Shown piece after piece: positions 13,192 to 26,380 of a stretch of 64,000 nt of DNA. Position numbers and translations under genes: made by a program. The notes under the pieces were generated by a model, which worked only from the letters and a program-made list of their open reading frames with translations, had not been told where the DNA came from and made no database searches. Source of the DNA: Stromatinia cepivora (Eukaryota; Ascomycota; Leotiomycetes; Helotiales; Sclerotiniaceae); the NCBI GenBank assembly GCA_014898415.1, contig RCTD01000027.1:682001-746000 (forward strand), read 5' to 3'. Positions within the stretch are counted from its first letter, which is position 1. Each line of letters begins with the position of its first letter.

Positions 13192-14516
13192 GAAGACTCG
13201 TGATTCCATGTCATTAGATTCGGATATTTCCACGTCGATCCAGCGTCGGCTTCATGTGGGCAGAGAGAGTGGGGATTAATAAGACGTGTCTCGTGATACA
13301 ATTATCACATGACATTGTCTGGAAGAAGAACAGACATTGATATTACGTTTTCCGGTATCTCCCACTTCGAGTTATCAATGACTGAGTGGTGTCTCCGCAT
13401 CGCAGAATCAATATCTGATAGTAAGCATAGCTACCTGTGCCGAAAACGATTATTGATTATTACTTTCTATCCCATTTCATTCTATTTGGCTATGGCATGC
13501 ACTTTTTCATTTCTATTACACAAGCGCTTTTCAATCTTGTCTTTTACTACGCTATCTCGAGAGAGAGATAGAGAGGGAGAGACACACAAAAATTATTTCA
13601 TACTTGTATCATACATCATATCATATGACACAATTCTTTTTGGGGCAGTGCTTAAGAGCATGTTTGAGAGTGGAGAATAGGATCATTGGTGCAGCATGGC
13701 GTTTAGTGGAGTTTTTTTTTCTTCTACCTCTTTTTTTTTGAGGGGTTTGGGAGATTTGAGAGATTTGAGATTTGCGGACAACTTAAATGTGTTGGTGCAT
13801 TTTAATGAGTTGTGGGGGTTGAGGGAGAGGGGTGAGATGGAGCGGAAGTTGGTTTGATTTCTTTCTTGGAAGAAGCTTGGGTGAAGATGGCGGAATATGA
13901 AGAATGTGGTGGTGGTGATGATGATGGTGATGGTTTGATGGAAGGTATTAGATAGGTAGATGGATGGGAAGATGGACAGATGGACAGATGGATTGCAGAG
14001 AAGAAAAGGGAGGGTGGGAGGAGTCATCATATCATACCATATCATCTGGTTTTCTGATGGCATGAGAGGAGAGGAGATAAGAAGAGGGGAAGTTTCTTTT
14101 GATCTCCTTTATGTAGGTGGATGGGAGGGAATATTCGATGGAAGTGGAGGTTGATGAAAGTTGATGGAAGTGGAAGTGGAAGCGGAAGATTTGAGACATG
14201 GGGAAAGTTGTGTGATAAATCCTCCTGCTGCTATCTCAAGCAGACAGACAGCTAGGAAGGAATGAGGAAGGAAGGGGGGATACTAGGTAGTAATACTAGG
14301 TAGTGATACATACCATCAGAAATTAGATGAGGAATTAAATGAAATGAATGTATGTATTGGCCGGGCGTGCTTCAACTTGGAAGGCTACATAGATAGCACT
14401 GGTGATTAATTTGGAATTCATATATTGATTGATTTATTAAGTCTAAGGCTGGCAGGGCAGGATACTTTTTCCTGAACTCTGCAATTAATAACTATAGATA
14501 GGATATAAGATGATTT

Positions 14517-14539
14517 ACTCACTCACTCACTCACTCACT
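14517..14539. repeat. (ACTC)n microsatellite
   Basis: About five to six ACTC units in the spacer. Confidence 0.8.
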
Positions 14540-15052
14540 TATTTAATTATAATATTCTATTCGTTCTCAAGACTTATATATAATAAGATTAACAAATCCC
14601 ATCGAATATCACACATAACTTTAATAATAAAAATAGATCTCTCTCTTCATCTTTATCTTTATTCTCACCCCCATCTTCATCCCCATCCCACTATAAATTT
14701 TACTTTTATAAGGTTAATCCAAATATTATATTCCTTCCGGATTGAGATTCAACAGTAAGACCAGGTTCTAGATCCTGGATTTCAGATCTTGAATATTTTT
14801 TAATTTTTTGATTTGCATGGTCATGATTGGCTGTGAGTTGTATGTTATATTATATCATCGTCTTTATATTTATATTCACATTTCTTCTCATACACCATAT
14901 CTCATAATCTTATATTCATCCCCTATATTTACCCATTCATTACATTTTACACAATATCATATCAAATCACATCTTCATTTACATCTTCATTTCATCCCAT
15001 TCATCTAATAACTAAAAACTAGCTAGCTAGCAAGATAAATATCCATAAAAAA

Positions 15053-15053
15053 G

Positions 15054-15084
<31 letters not shown>

Positions 15085-15088
15085 AACA
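15053..15088. repeat. (CAACGA)n microsatellite
   Basis: Roughly five CAACGA units, degrading to CAACAA at the right end. Confidence 0.85.
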
Positions 15089-15469
15089 AAAGCAAGTAAG
15101 CATGCAAATAACTCATCCACTCCACTCCATACCATTTGCATTCCATTTCCATAAACATAAAATTACTATCCTCCTTTCTGTTTTCTGTGTTCTATCTTCC
15201 GCTTTCCTGCCCCTCTCTTTCCCCCTTCGCCCTTCCGAACCCCCTTTTCCTTCACCGTCCCTCTAGCCTCTTTGAACAATATTGAATATCGAGAGAGAAA
15301 TTGACAATCAAATCATGTACCATGAGCCATGTACCAATCGTATGCAAAGAATCAAGAGTTAAAAGCGGATATCCATACAACAAACATAACCTTTTCGCAT
15401 CGTTAACGGGGTATACGCTTTTCGTGCCTGCAGCTCCACTCTCTCGTTCCCCATCCTCACTCACCCCCA

Positions 15470-18400
15470 TCACTTAGCCCTTCCCCTCGTCGTCCTACCA
15501 CTCCCAACCACATCTCTAATCTTCCTTCCCTTGCCAGCCTTCGCGCTAACTGGTGTGCTCTCAACCACCTCATCCGCCACCTCCTCAACAACTTCCTCCT
15601 CCACTTCTTGAACCTTTCCCCTTGTGTTCCTCGCCGGCTTCAACGCCTGTCTCTCTACCTTCGATTTCGTTTGAACAGGCAAAGTAGATTTATTACCACC
15701 AGATCTCGTACTACCACGAGTTTTCTTTCCGTTAGTTTGAGGCTCTTCTTCATCAACTTGGAGTTCAGGTTCATCAGCCATTTCTACATCTTCATCTTCT
15801 GCATCACCTGCAGGAGAGTCCTCTTTTTGAGGTTCTTGTTCTTCTTCAACCTCAGCTTCAGGTTCCGGACTTGCAGCTTTCTTCCCTCTACCATTTCTTC
15901 CTCTGCCAGAAGCTCTAGGGTTCCTAGTATTTGTTTTCGCGGGTGGAGGAGAAGGAGTAGGTAGCGGTGTTTCTTGTGGTTCTGTCAATTCAGCCGAATG
16001 TGCTGCATCGTCTGCATCTGCCGCATTATCTTCATCTACTTCAACCTCCTCCTGCGGGGTAACTTTTTTGCCATTCGATTTCTTACCCTTAGTTGTAGCT
16101 TTAGCAGATCTAGAAGCGCGTTTTGGAGGCGAAGATACGAGTTCCTCTTCCATATCTACATCTTCTTGTACTTGCTCAACCTCACTCTCATCTTCAGTGA
16201 CAGGAGCTTGAGTTGTTACTTTCTTAGAGGGTGTTTTTGCCTTTGCTTTGGCTGCTGCTCTTGCTCCACGTTTAGATTGTGGTGGTGTAGGTTCGGTTTC
16301 GGATTCAGCTTCAAGTTCAACTTCGGGTTCGGCCTCATCTTCCATAACCACATCCTCTTGCTCAGCCTCATCTTCGCTGATCACAGTCCGGGCTGGTTTC
16401 TTAGGTGTTTTCGCCTTCCCCCTTCCCTTTCCTGTTGACTTTGGCTTCGGTTCTTCCTCCTCTGCATCATCTTCATTTTCCTCAACATCATCTTCATCTT
16501 GCTCAGCATCACCCTCGTCCTCATCATCTTCTGACTCCACCCTATTACCATCCTTATCAAAGTACTCCCACTTACTAACTCCTTCTAACATTTCATCCTC
16601 ATCCTCACTATCATCCCTGTCAATATAACTCTTTCTAGCACTCGTACCTCTTCCACTCTTTCTTCTCTCTGCACTACTAATCGCTGGAGTTCTTGGCTCT
16701 TTGATTTTCTTTGGCTTGGGAGTTTTAACTACCCTTTCTTTCTTGGGAGCTGTAGATTTAGGTCTTCCTTCCGATTTCTGTTTCTTGGCTGCGGGGAGAG
16801 AAGATTCGTCCATAGATTTCCGTTTTTGTGACTATGAGTGGTATTAGCAAATAACTCAAGACACACGACCCTCAAAATGAGCGCGACTGAGATATACCTT
16901 CTTCTTGTCCACATTTCTAACCAACTTATCTAATTCTTCATCCATTTCTTCTGGTATGAAGTTCTTTTCCGCAATCTCTTGAGCTACACTATGAGATTGA
17001 AGTGGTCCGAACAATTTCGCTGGAACCCTAACTTTGGCCGGGTAAGACTGCATAGTCCAACCCTTCTTGACTTCCCACTTTGATATTACCGCTTGCGCTA
17101 GATCACTTAAAACATAAAGATTTTCGGATTCGGCAGGATTGATAGCATCTCGAGCTTGCTTGACACTTTGAGCATACTTGTAGATAAGACCTAGATTATC
17201 TTCCGAGGCAACAGAAGATACATAGTATAAAATGTAACGAGCATGGTCGACAAGTTCCTTAGGTTCGGCACTATAATCTGGGTGATGTGCTAAGAGTGAG
17301 AGAAGTCTTGGGAGAGTTTTTTCCAGTACCATAGTTTTGGATTCAACAAAGACCTTCGCACGAGAACGAATCCATGTGATGATTGAGTTTTTGAAGTTTT
17401 GTTCAGGTTCGAAAGCAGTTAAGAAAATGATTGTGTAAAAACGATCAGGTAGCTTGTCCTTAACCAAGTATTTTTGAAGTTTTTCCACAAAACCTTTTCT
17501 AACATTCATGTGCTCGTCTTGAGCTACGAAAGTTAGACGGTCAAATTGACCGGGAGTTAAAAGTTCGTCAAATATTGGAGTAGTGCAAAGCTTGAGCATT
17601 AACTGTGCTGCCAATAACCTCAACCGAGATTTGTGATGTCTGGGGGTATCCTGCTTCTTTGAAAGCTCTCCGTCGTTGACGATCAATGTATTCAAAACTT
17701 TATAGACCGGCTGAGCAACAGTTTTTATTTCTGCCTCTTCGACTGTACGGAGTCTGTTGACTAAGATTTTCAGAGCCCAACACTTAGCTTGGCATTCTTC
17801 ATCTAGTTCATCATCGTTTTGCCAGCTGGGATCAGTCTCTTGGGCTGGAGTTCGGACCTGTAAAAGAAGTTCTTGGGTGGTGATTTCAAGAATCTCATCA
17901 CTATAGCCATCGGCAATCTTGGGTGATAATAGCTGCAATTGACTGATTGCTGCCAACTTGGTCAAGAAATGACTCTCGCCATATTTCCAATCTTTTGATA
18001 ACTTCTCCAAAAGATCCTTTGCATGCATCTCCTTTCGGTCGGTGGCAGCCATCAAAAGAGTTATCGCATATTTGGCAGCCTTAGGTGGTGTTCCATAGGA
18101 TGCGTAATTGACTAATGTTTGAGTGAACTTGCGATCTTTTGGAAGTGATTTCGATTCAGTCTTGCTTTTGGCAAATACTGCACATGCTTTCAAGGTTGCC
18201 ACAGTGCCTGGGTCGTTCTCCTTCGTCTCTGTTGGTGCCTCATCCTCCAAAGTTTTGCATAACTCCTTGATGTTTGCTGTCAGAACCTGTGGATTCTTCT
18301 CGGAAATTTCATTCATGACCTCCTGAGCTGTAGCACCTAACCCTTTATCATCAGTTCTCGAGAACTGGAGAATAGTAGGCAAATGACTTCGATTGTATAT

Positions 18401-20721
18401 CAAGAACGCAGAACGGTAAATAAGGGGTGTAAGAGTATCGAGAAGACCAGCTGGAGCGTTGGGTGCTGCCTCAATACGTTTAGAGAATTCTTTGATCGCA
18501 TTGTGAACAGTTTTGAAATCGCTCTTAGGATCCATTGTATACCGTAAAAGTTGATAAGTTCTTCGATCATGGAGCTTCGCATATTTATGTAGATCTTGGC
18601 TTGTCCGAAGGGGATCTGGAAAGAATTGAAGAAGATATTCGATCACTGCGTTCAGCTTTTGTCTAGCATCTGCAGCATCACCATCGGTCACTCCGCCATT
18701 GAACTTTTTTATCCTCGCATTTTTAATATATGCAGTGAAAACATCAGAGTATGACTTTGTCCGGGCCTGTATAGCAAAGAAAGCTTTCTTGGGTTTCGGA
18801 TCGAGAGATCGAACCAATAATAAGATGCGTTCTGCTCGAATTCTGTCTGGTTCGTCAGAAGATAAGTGGGATTGAGACGCGCCATTCTTCGAGCCTTTGA
18901 TCTTGGAAGGAGGATATGTCAACGGTAAGAGCTGCTCGAACATCACATGATCTAAGACAACATTAAGCTCTAAATCATTGGCAAAGAAACCTTCGAAAAT
19001 CCTCGAGGGAATAGCTCCTAATGAGGCGATAACACTCTCATTTCCTGCTGCAATCTCACCAGTAGCTACACCCCATATCGTACCAAGTGTTGTCATAGCC
19101 TCTGCTCGAACCGCAGGCTTACGGTCTCTCGCTCGGTCGGCCAAGTTGCTAAGAACAGAGCCTGACTTGGTTACTGGGCCATTGGGCGCAAGCTTTTCCA
19201 TAATATCCACCAGATTGAAGCTTGCCACCGCTTTCACAGCAGCAATTCGAACCTTCTCGTCTGGGTCATTCAACTTCTCTGCCAATGACTTGACCAATGC
19301 AACTTCGTCTTCTCGGTTTAATCCAATACCTCCAGCCTCAGTGACTAAGATTCGTCCAATGGCTGTGGTCCAAGCTGATCGAATGACTGGCGATTTGTCA
19401 TTTTTTCGACCAATGAAGCTATGCCAAACAGATGGATGTGTTTGAGAAAATGACTGTGGTGAACTAGGTTTGACGAGAATGCTTGTGATGGGTGTTACTG
19501 GGTAATCATCAAGTCGTACAGGAGGATACGCAGCGGGATCCATATTTGGAAGAGGTGGTGGTCCTGCAGCACCAATACCAGAGATGATATCTCCCAAAGT
19601 CTCGGTAGCCAACAATCGTAATTGTATATTCTCTGCGGATAATTCTGCATCCACCTGAGGAATAACATTCTGTAGAACCGCAGGTGATGCACGCCACAGT
19701 TCTCTCAGAAGTCTGTGAGCCTTGTTGAGTTCTTTCAGATCGGAATCTGTTGGTCCTGTGGGTGCATCATCTTCATCCGAATCCGCATCGTCCTTTCGAT
19801 GTCCGTTTGCTTTGCCCCCACTTGTAGAAACCTCCATCATAACATCGTTAAAATATTGACTAACATACCGAGACATCTTATCAGAGCAATCATTACAAAT
19901 AGTCTTTGCCATATTGTATGCTTCCGGTAAATCCTTCAACAATAGCGTGGATTGCTTGTCATCGGCCTTTGCACCGTGCTTGCCTTTACCTCCACTAGGC
20001 GTAGCAGCTCGTAGAAATTGTGCAACAATAATATCGATAACATGCGGACCCACGACTGGCGCTTCATCCACTAAAGTAACTAAGCATTGTGACATATTGT
20101 ATTCGACATCTTTACTTATTTGTTCGCCAGTAGAGGATTTCGAGGAACCAGAGCAAATATCAAAGAAAGTGCTGAAGAGATGAAGCATGAGGTCCTCAGC
20201 ATTAGGCAGATCTGTCATCAAGACGATACTTTTGACTTCTGCGAGAGATGACAAAACATATTTGTGCTCGGTATTGTATGTGTGACTAGGATTGGAAAGG
20301 GCTGGTAGAATGGTGGTAACGAAGAAGGTGAAGATATTCTGATAAGGTTAGGTCCTAATTTAATGTCTTGGAATGTCTGAGAATGGTATACCTTAACCTG
20401 CGAACTAGTATATGGTGCATCTGGAGCGCAAAGCTTCAATATATCCACCAAGCAACATCCTGCCCATGCCTTGACTCCGTTGTCCTTATGGTTTAATAAA
20501 TTCTGCGCCGCAAGCTCCTTGGCCACTACAGTCAATGATGATTTATTAATTTCCTCCTGGTCCATATCTCGTAGCTCACTCGCGAGCTTCTTAAGTCTCT
20601 TCAATAGAGTCTCGGTCGTAATGGGCTTTCCCGCGCGCCATGATAATGGTTCATTAAAGACTAAGCTCGTAGGTGGTTCTTCTGGTTCAGGAGATTCGAT
20701 CGCACCGCGGCGCGGAGCCAT
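15470..20721 (-). CDS. PDS5: Pds5/BimD/Spo76-type cohesin-associated HEAT-repeat protein
   Basis: Three minus-strand exons: 20721-20392, 20338-16898 and 16831-15470. The introns are 53 and 66 bp, both phase 0, with CTAAC-type branches. The product is 1710 aa. The start at 20721 (MAPRRGAIESP) is preferred because the two upstream codons in frame include no ATG. Residues 1-1250 form a helical HEAT-type solenoid with family signatures such as LADRARDRKPAVRAEAM and YVLSSLAEVKSIVL. Exon 3 alone encodes the tail (1258-1710), an alternating acidic and Lys/Arg-rich sequence with AT-hook-like GRGRNGRGKK motifs. Pds5 binds cohesin and controls its release and maintenance on chromosomes. An ACGCGT box lies upstream at 20907-20912. 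Confidence 0.92.
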
Positions 20722-20906
20722 TTTCAATTGAAAAGTCCAATCGCGGAGTTGTACTTTTGGTGAATATTCTCGTTGAAGTTGATTTGGAGATGCGCAGAGT
20801 AATGGTGGATTATTTCGTGGTTGAATGCATTTATTTGATGATTGATGTATCGAGCTTACTTACATAAGTAGAGGAGAAATCGCGTGTGGTACCAAAGTGC
20901 TCTGGG

Positions 20907-20912
20907 ACGCGT
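20907..20912. promoter_or_regulatory. MCB-like (ACGCGT) element upstream of PDS5
   Basis: A perfect palindromic ACGCGT about 186 bp upstream of the PDS5 start codon, with further TCGCG/ATCGCG words nearby (20878-20933). MBF binds ACGCGT at G1/S genes in yeasts, and S-phase expression suits a cohesin factor. Function here is inferred from one motif only. Confidence 0.4.
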
Positions 20913-21919
20913 TTAAGCTTTTTTGGGCAATCGCGCTAGAGATCATCTTTTATCCTACGCATCACTTCACTTCACTTCAACCTTCACTGTCTACCTAGGT
21001 ACGGTTCTTACAAATTATTTAGTTGTTGTACCGACTACTCGAAACTATCGTGTCGGATACCTAAAATTACGATAAATTTAGCTGCAATATCAACTCATAG
21101 TCGTCGTGGTCCATTTATCATGCGACACCTGGACAGTTAGAGAATAACTGGTGCTTCATCTAACACGAGTATCCTGTGATGTAACAGGTATAAATCTCAT
21201 CTGATCGGACGACTACCTACCTATCTGTTGTTCATACAGCTTCTCTCATTCACAGCGATGATCGAGCTTGCAATCATTCTTGTGTCTTTGATATCGTGAG
21301 ACGTTGCCCTAGAATTTAATGCTCTGCTCGTATTTGCCTCTTATATGGACACACATCCATCTTTCCGAAGCCTCAAAGTGGCGCTACCAAATATATTGAT
21401 GACCAGAAGACTGGATACGATATTCAGGTCGAAGGTAGTTTGATATATTTGAATGTACACTTGATGTTGCTATCCTGTAGTAGAGAGGGCGCACCAAGTG
21501 CTGTAGATTCATATTTTCAGGGGTTTGATAGTTCAGTATCCTCTATACTACTTCTTGCAAGTATCCCGCTATCCCGTGATGAAGAAAATGGGTCAAGTAC
21601 ATCTAGAACCCGATCTCGGGAGCTTAAAGCTAGGCTTGAGTATGGAAGACGAACCCCCGCAAACCATTAAGCACATGAGGAAAACAGCCTTCACATCCTT
21701 CATATATTTGACTTGTGGCTCATGATGATTCATTTCACTTGTTCCACTTACCATGGTCGAGATGATATAGTATTTTCCTAGAGGCGGTAAGAAGAAAAAC
21801 CTCAACACTATCGTCATTCAACCTTGTTTATATGCCTCTAGAAAAAAAAAATCCGTTTTGTATATTTCAAACATCAGCGACAGCTAGATTGTCTCCTGGG
21901 TATCTTGATGACGCTCCGC

Positions 21920-21936
21920 TGGCCCTCCGGGGGCCA
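21920..21936. other. GC-rich inverted repeat
   Basis: TGGCCC-TCCGG-GGGCCA, a 6-bp perfect stem with a 5-nt loop, inside a short GC-rich block in AT-rich spacer. Its role is unknown. Confidence 0.6.
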
Positions 21937-22846
21937 CTGCCGTGGAGGCAGACTATGGATATTTGATCAAGAAAACTGTTCCTCGTCTTCGTATAAATAC
22001 ATGAGAAATGACTCCAACTATATCTTGAGATGATATTGATGCGTGCTGGTTTGTGTTCAAAATTATCCAGCTCAACTTCTATTGAACACTGATCCAGTGT
22101 GAGATAAACTGATAAACATCGAGGTACTTGGGTATTATTTTTCTACCCAGTGGTACCAACTGTGGTCTAATCAACACTCAGAATAATGGAAACTTGGAAA
22201 GGTAGCCATGATGATATTAGAAGAAGATGAAAAGGGACTCATTGTATGTTGTTTGCTATGTCCAAGCCAATATCTGCTTGCCACTTGGAAGTTACTAACA
22301 ACAACTTAATCAGATCATAAATCCATCCTTTGAAATATGTTTGCTATTATTAGGTCATAAGATATTTCAAATCACATGCTGCCTTTGAGAATCTGAAAAG
22401 TGTCTCTCATGATATTTGCCATGTGGAGATTGTAATGTCATAATTACTAGCTTAGATTAAAGGATTCCGACCAATCAAGACATGTTCTTCATCAAAATAA
22501 ACCTCAAATTTATACACCTTTTTATTTTATTACATCATTTTAAAATATAATTTTCTAATTTGATGATTCTTTTGCTGTTGTAATGAATTCACTTCAAGTC
22601 CTTTCCGCAAAGGCCATCGGCCCGACCTCACAACCCTCTCCCATCAAAATCACCTCAGTTTTTAAAATAACAACCTCTTACTTTTCCCCACCACAGCTCA
22701 ATACAAGATAAATAGAAAACATCAAGTTGTTGATCAATTTGACACACCACACTCGTTTTTGAACCTCATACGATTATCAAAATTCCCTCATTCTCTTCTT
22801 CACATCTTTCTCCCCTTCTTTCCTGATCTTTTCTTCCCCCTTCCCA

Positions 22847-22859
22847 CCCCCCCCCCCCC
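22847..22859 (+). repeat. C13 homopolymer in 5' leader
   Basis: Thirteen C residues followed by six A residues, about 120 bp upstream of the GPI-protein start codon. Confidence 0.85.
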
Positions 22860-22979
22860 AAAAAACCCACATCCATCAAAACACCAAGATCTATCAGAAA
22901 CCTTCCTCGAAGATACTTAAATTCATTTCTTCCATCAAAAATATCGAACAAGTCTCTTTGATTTATTTAAATCATCAAA

Positions 22980-25318
22980 ATGAATATCCTTTTGAGTATT
23001 CTGCTTTTTGCTTCGGCGCTGGTTGCTGAGGCGACTTCTGGTAGAGATGCGTCAAATTCCCGTATGTGTTACCACCCAATCTTCAATTTCGCATATAAAT
23101 TACTAACTTCTATCCTTACAACACAGCCGTCAATGCAGTTCAGAATGAGGTTCGAGACATCTTCGATGGAGGTCTTATTTTACCAGGAACTTCTCTCGTC
23201 ACAGTCAACAATGTTGTTGTCGCAACCACCTCTTCTGACTTCGGCTCCATTCCTATCTCTACTACCATCGATCGAGCCTCTGCAGCTGCATCAACTCTTA
23301 GTGATAATTTCCCTCCTGTTAGCCCCGGTCATTCAAATGTTCATAGCAGCAGTCATGATTCTACAACTGTCATTTTCTCCACTGTCACGTTGCCTCCAAC
23401 TACTTCGGTTGCTGTTGAACCTGTCGCTCCGACTGTTAAACCTATCGCTCCGACTACAAGTCTTTTGTCCGCTGTTGATGAGCAAGGGTAAGTTAACTTC
23501 ACAATTAATTTCTCTGAACTTTACTAATTAAATGTAGAGCTGCTCTTGTTTCTTCTGGAGCTGCGACTACATCTCATTCGTATGTATACACTCTGTGGCA
23601 ATTTGATTGATGGAAAAACTAATACACGTTTATTTAGAGCTCCGGCCACTTCTGATGTCACTCAACCAATAGTATTAGAGACATCTAGTCTTGAACCAGA
23701 AACTGTTCAACCTTCTCCTGTTCAATCTTCTGTCGTTAAATCTTCCACAGCTCCATCATCGACCGTTCAACCATCGATTGCGGAATCTTCTGCTGTTCAA
23801 TCATCTGTCGTTGAATCATCTGCGACTCCATCGACTTCTCAATCTTCGGCTGCTCAACCATCAACTATTCAATCCTCAGAAGTTCCATCATTGAGTGTTC
23901 AATCCTCAGCAGCTCCATCATCGACTTTTGAATCCTCTTCCGCTCAACCATACACTTTTCAACCTCCAGTTACTAAATCTTCCGCTTCTCCATCCTCCTC
24001 TGTTTCATCATTGCCTGCTCAATCATTGACAATTCAACCAACATCACTTGAATCATCGGCAACCCAATCAACAGCGGAAAGCAGTATCAGTCAAGTATCA
24101 GCTGCCCCAAGCCTTCCAATAATGAGTGCCATCAGCCCTGCTCCATTCCTCAATAGTACTGCTTCACTTGTTCAGTCTTTGAGTTCGTCTGTGGTTTATC
24201 CAACTACAACAATTGTTCCAGTATCGTCGGCATTAAGTCCATCTACCTCTGCTATATCTGTTATTGTCGGAACATCACAAACCAACTCTGCAAGCCTTCC
24301 TACAAATACTCCAACATACAACAATGTATCCAGTTCAGCTGTTTCTGGTATTGTTGGAACATCCCACAGCATCATTTTCAGCAGTTCTCCCAGTGCTCCA
24401 GCATCAAAATCTACTGGCACAACTGAAACAACAACTACAAGGACAACTACCATCACTTCAACAACAACTCGTACTGGCACTATCACTACGACCATTACAC
24501 GGTCATCAGCTAATATCACTTCCCAAAGTATTATTGGCAAACTTCCTGTCACTGGTGCTCCTCAAGCTGGTCTCACAACAGAAACTTTCACTTCTGGTGG
24601 AAGTACCTGGACTACAACTGAGACTGGTCCTCCACGTACTGTTACTGCATCTCTCATGTTGAATCCATCACTTTCGGCTTCTAACAACGGTGGTGTTCTG
24701 ACTTCCAATGGTGCTGCGCCATCTGGAGCTTGCACTTGCCCACCTCAAGTTACCGTTACTGTTACTGCAACACCATCTATTGTTACTGGATCTACAGCAT
24801 CTGCCAGTGCTCCAGAAAAATCTATCAGTTCCTCATCCTATTCAACAACTTACTACCAACCGCCCCAAGAATCATGGACCACCCACAGCGTTCCCGGTTT
24901 CATCGGTGTTACCATCCCCAGTGGAGGCATGTCGTACCCTCCTAAAGCCACCACCTACTCAAGTACAAGCTCCAATATACCCTCCGCCACCTATGCTGCC
25001 ACAACTCCCGCCTATGTTTCCATCTCCCACACTCATCCATACATGAGTATTGAACCCACACCTAACCTTAGCGTCTTCTCCAACTACTCCTCAACCAGCA
25101 CTGGTAGTCTCTTAGGAACAAATGTAGGAACCGGCGTCGGAACAAGCATCACTCAAAGTTACCACCCAACTACCCGACTATCATCAGGTGTTTCACCTTC
25201 CACCACCTCATTCAAACCATTCTCACCCATGTACAGCGGCAACGCCGAGATCAACGCTGTCGGCACCGAATCTGTCGCTTTGATCGTCGGTTTCGTTGCA
25301 CTCGTTCTTCTCGTCTAA
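22980..25318 (+). CDS. Ser/Thr-rich GPI-anchored cell-wall/mucin-like protein
   Basis: Four exons: 22980-23061, 23127-23487, 23538-23579 and 23638-25318. The joins are phase-consistent and give 721 aa. Residues 1-18 (MNILLSILLFASALVAEA) form a signal peptide. The body is dominated by Ser, Thr, Pro, Gln and Val, with degenerate SSxVQSS/SSAxPSS-type units at about 190-320, so it is likely heavily O-glycosylated. The extreme C-terminus is a hydrophobic stretch (VALIVGFVALVLLV) preceded by small residues (SGNAEIN), fitting a GPI-addition signal. There is no catalytic domain. The third exon is only 42 bp. A role in wall surface structure or adhesion is inferred from composition. No named family was recognised. 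Confidence 0.8.
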
Positions 25319-26030
25319 TCTTCGATCTAACCTAAGAACTAGACTTCGGAATACGTTGTACAACAACTGATGAATCGAAAATTACATATGATGTGATGAT
25401 ATGATACCGGATCTTAAAGTGGTAGATGGATATGAGGAAAGTATTTACTTTTGCTCTTTCTTGCATCTTTGTTTTACCTGACTGCCTGCCTTTAGGATTT
25501 TTTATCGGATATGATGGATAGGATGAGTAGGGTCGGGGAGGTTGGCGTCTAAATTAGGATTTTATAGGCTCTGATTAATTTCTCTTCTTTTAGTTAGGTT
25601 TTTTATGAAATGAATTAATGTTTTTATGAATTAATGTTTTTATGAATTAATGACATGCATTTATGATATGAATGCATGACATGAATGACGAGTTGCTCGG
25701 AAGTCCTAAGGGGCATGATAAATAGCCAAGGACAGCACCATCAAGTCCGTCCTTTTACCCGGAAAGGACCCGAGTCAAAGCTGGTGGATGCAAGATCTTC
25801 CGATATGCATTTGCTGTGTATATACATATGAAATAATTCTCTTTAGATATCCCAATAACTGCCAACACAACTACTCACATACATGTACACCACTATCCTC
25901 ACAAGTTCCATACAATTCACCCAAATATAACAGTAGCCAAACCAAACCTAACTTCTCTACCTACTACTCATGGATATTCAGAATACCCTTTGAAATTCGA
26001 GCTAATAAATATTACGCGAGTAGAATAGAT

Positions 26031-26380
26031 ATAAATATAAATATAAATATAAATATAAATATAAATATAAATATAAATATAAATATAAATATAAATATAA
26101 ATATAAATATAAATATAAATATAAATATAAATATAAATATAAATATAAATATAAATATAAATATAAATATAAATATAAATATAAATATAAATATAAATAT
26201 AAATATAAATATAAATATAAATATAAATATAAATATAAATATAAATATAAATATAAATATAAATATAAATATAAATATAAATATAAATATAAATATAAAT
26301 ATAAATATAAATATAAATATAAATATAAATATAAATATAAATATAAATATAAATATAAATATAAATATAAATATAAATAT
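26031..26380. repeat. (ATAAAT)~58 hexanucleotide array
   Basis: About 350 bp of apparently uninterrupted ATAAAT units, degrading to ATAGAT at the right edge. Both strands are open through it (Asn-Ile on plus, Tyr-Leu on minus), but this follows from the 6-bp period and is not a gene. Confidence 0.97.

Larger units (their letters stand above)
13192..15469. other. Intergenic region between convergent genes
   Basis: No gene supported. The content is low-complexity: a strongly purine-rich plus strand at 13680-14300 (GATGG/GGAAG-type units), an ACTC run at 14517-14539, AT-rich sequence to 15030, then a CAACGA run at 15053-15088. The open frame on minus at 13683-14063 is the antisense of the purine-rich block and has no protein-like content. 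Both 3' UTRs must lie here. Confidence 0.6.
20722..22979. other. Divergent intergenic region (PDS5 and GPI-protein promoters)
   Basis: No gene supported. The PDS5 side carries ACGCGT. A GC-rich island with a short hairpin sits at 21910-21950. The last 400 bp before the GPI-protein start is pyrimidine-rich, with a C13 homopolymer at 22847-22859 followed by six A residues. Frames at 21440-21670 and 22766-22951 show no recognisable protein. Confidence 0.55.

Noticed and set aside
13683..14063. 126-codon minus-strand frame
   Set aside because: It reads the complement of a purine-rich low-complexity tract. Composition (Ile/Thr/Ser/His runs) and position in the convergent spacer argue against a gene.
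15608..16628. Plus-strand Phe/Ser/Arg-rich frames opposite the PDS5 tail
   Set aside because: Antisense reading of a Lys/Glu/Ala-rich coding exon, which depletes stops on the other strand. There is no splice or start support.
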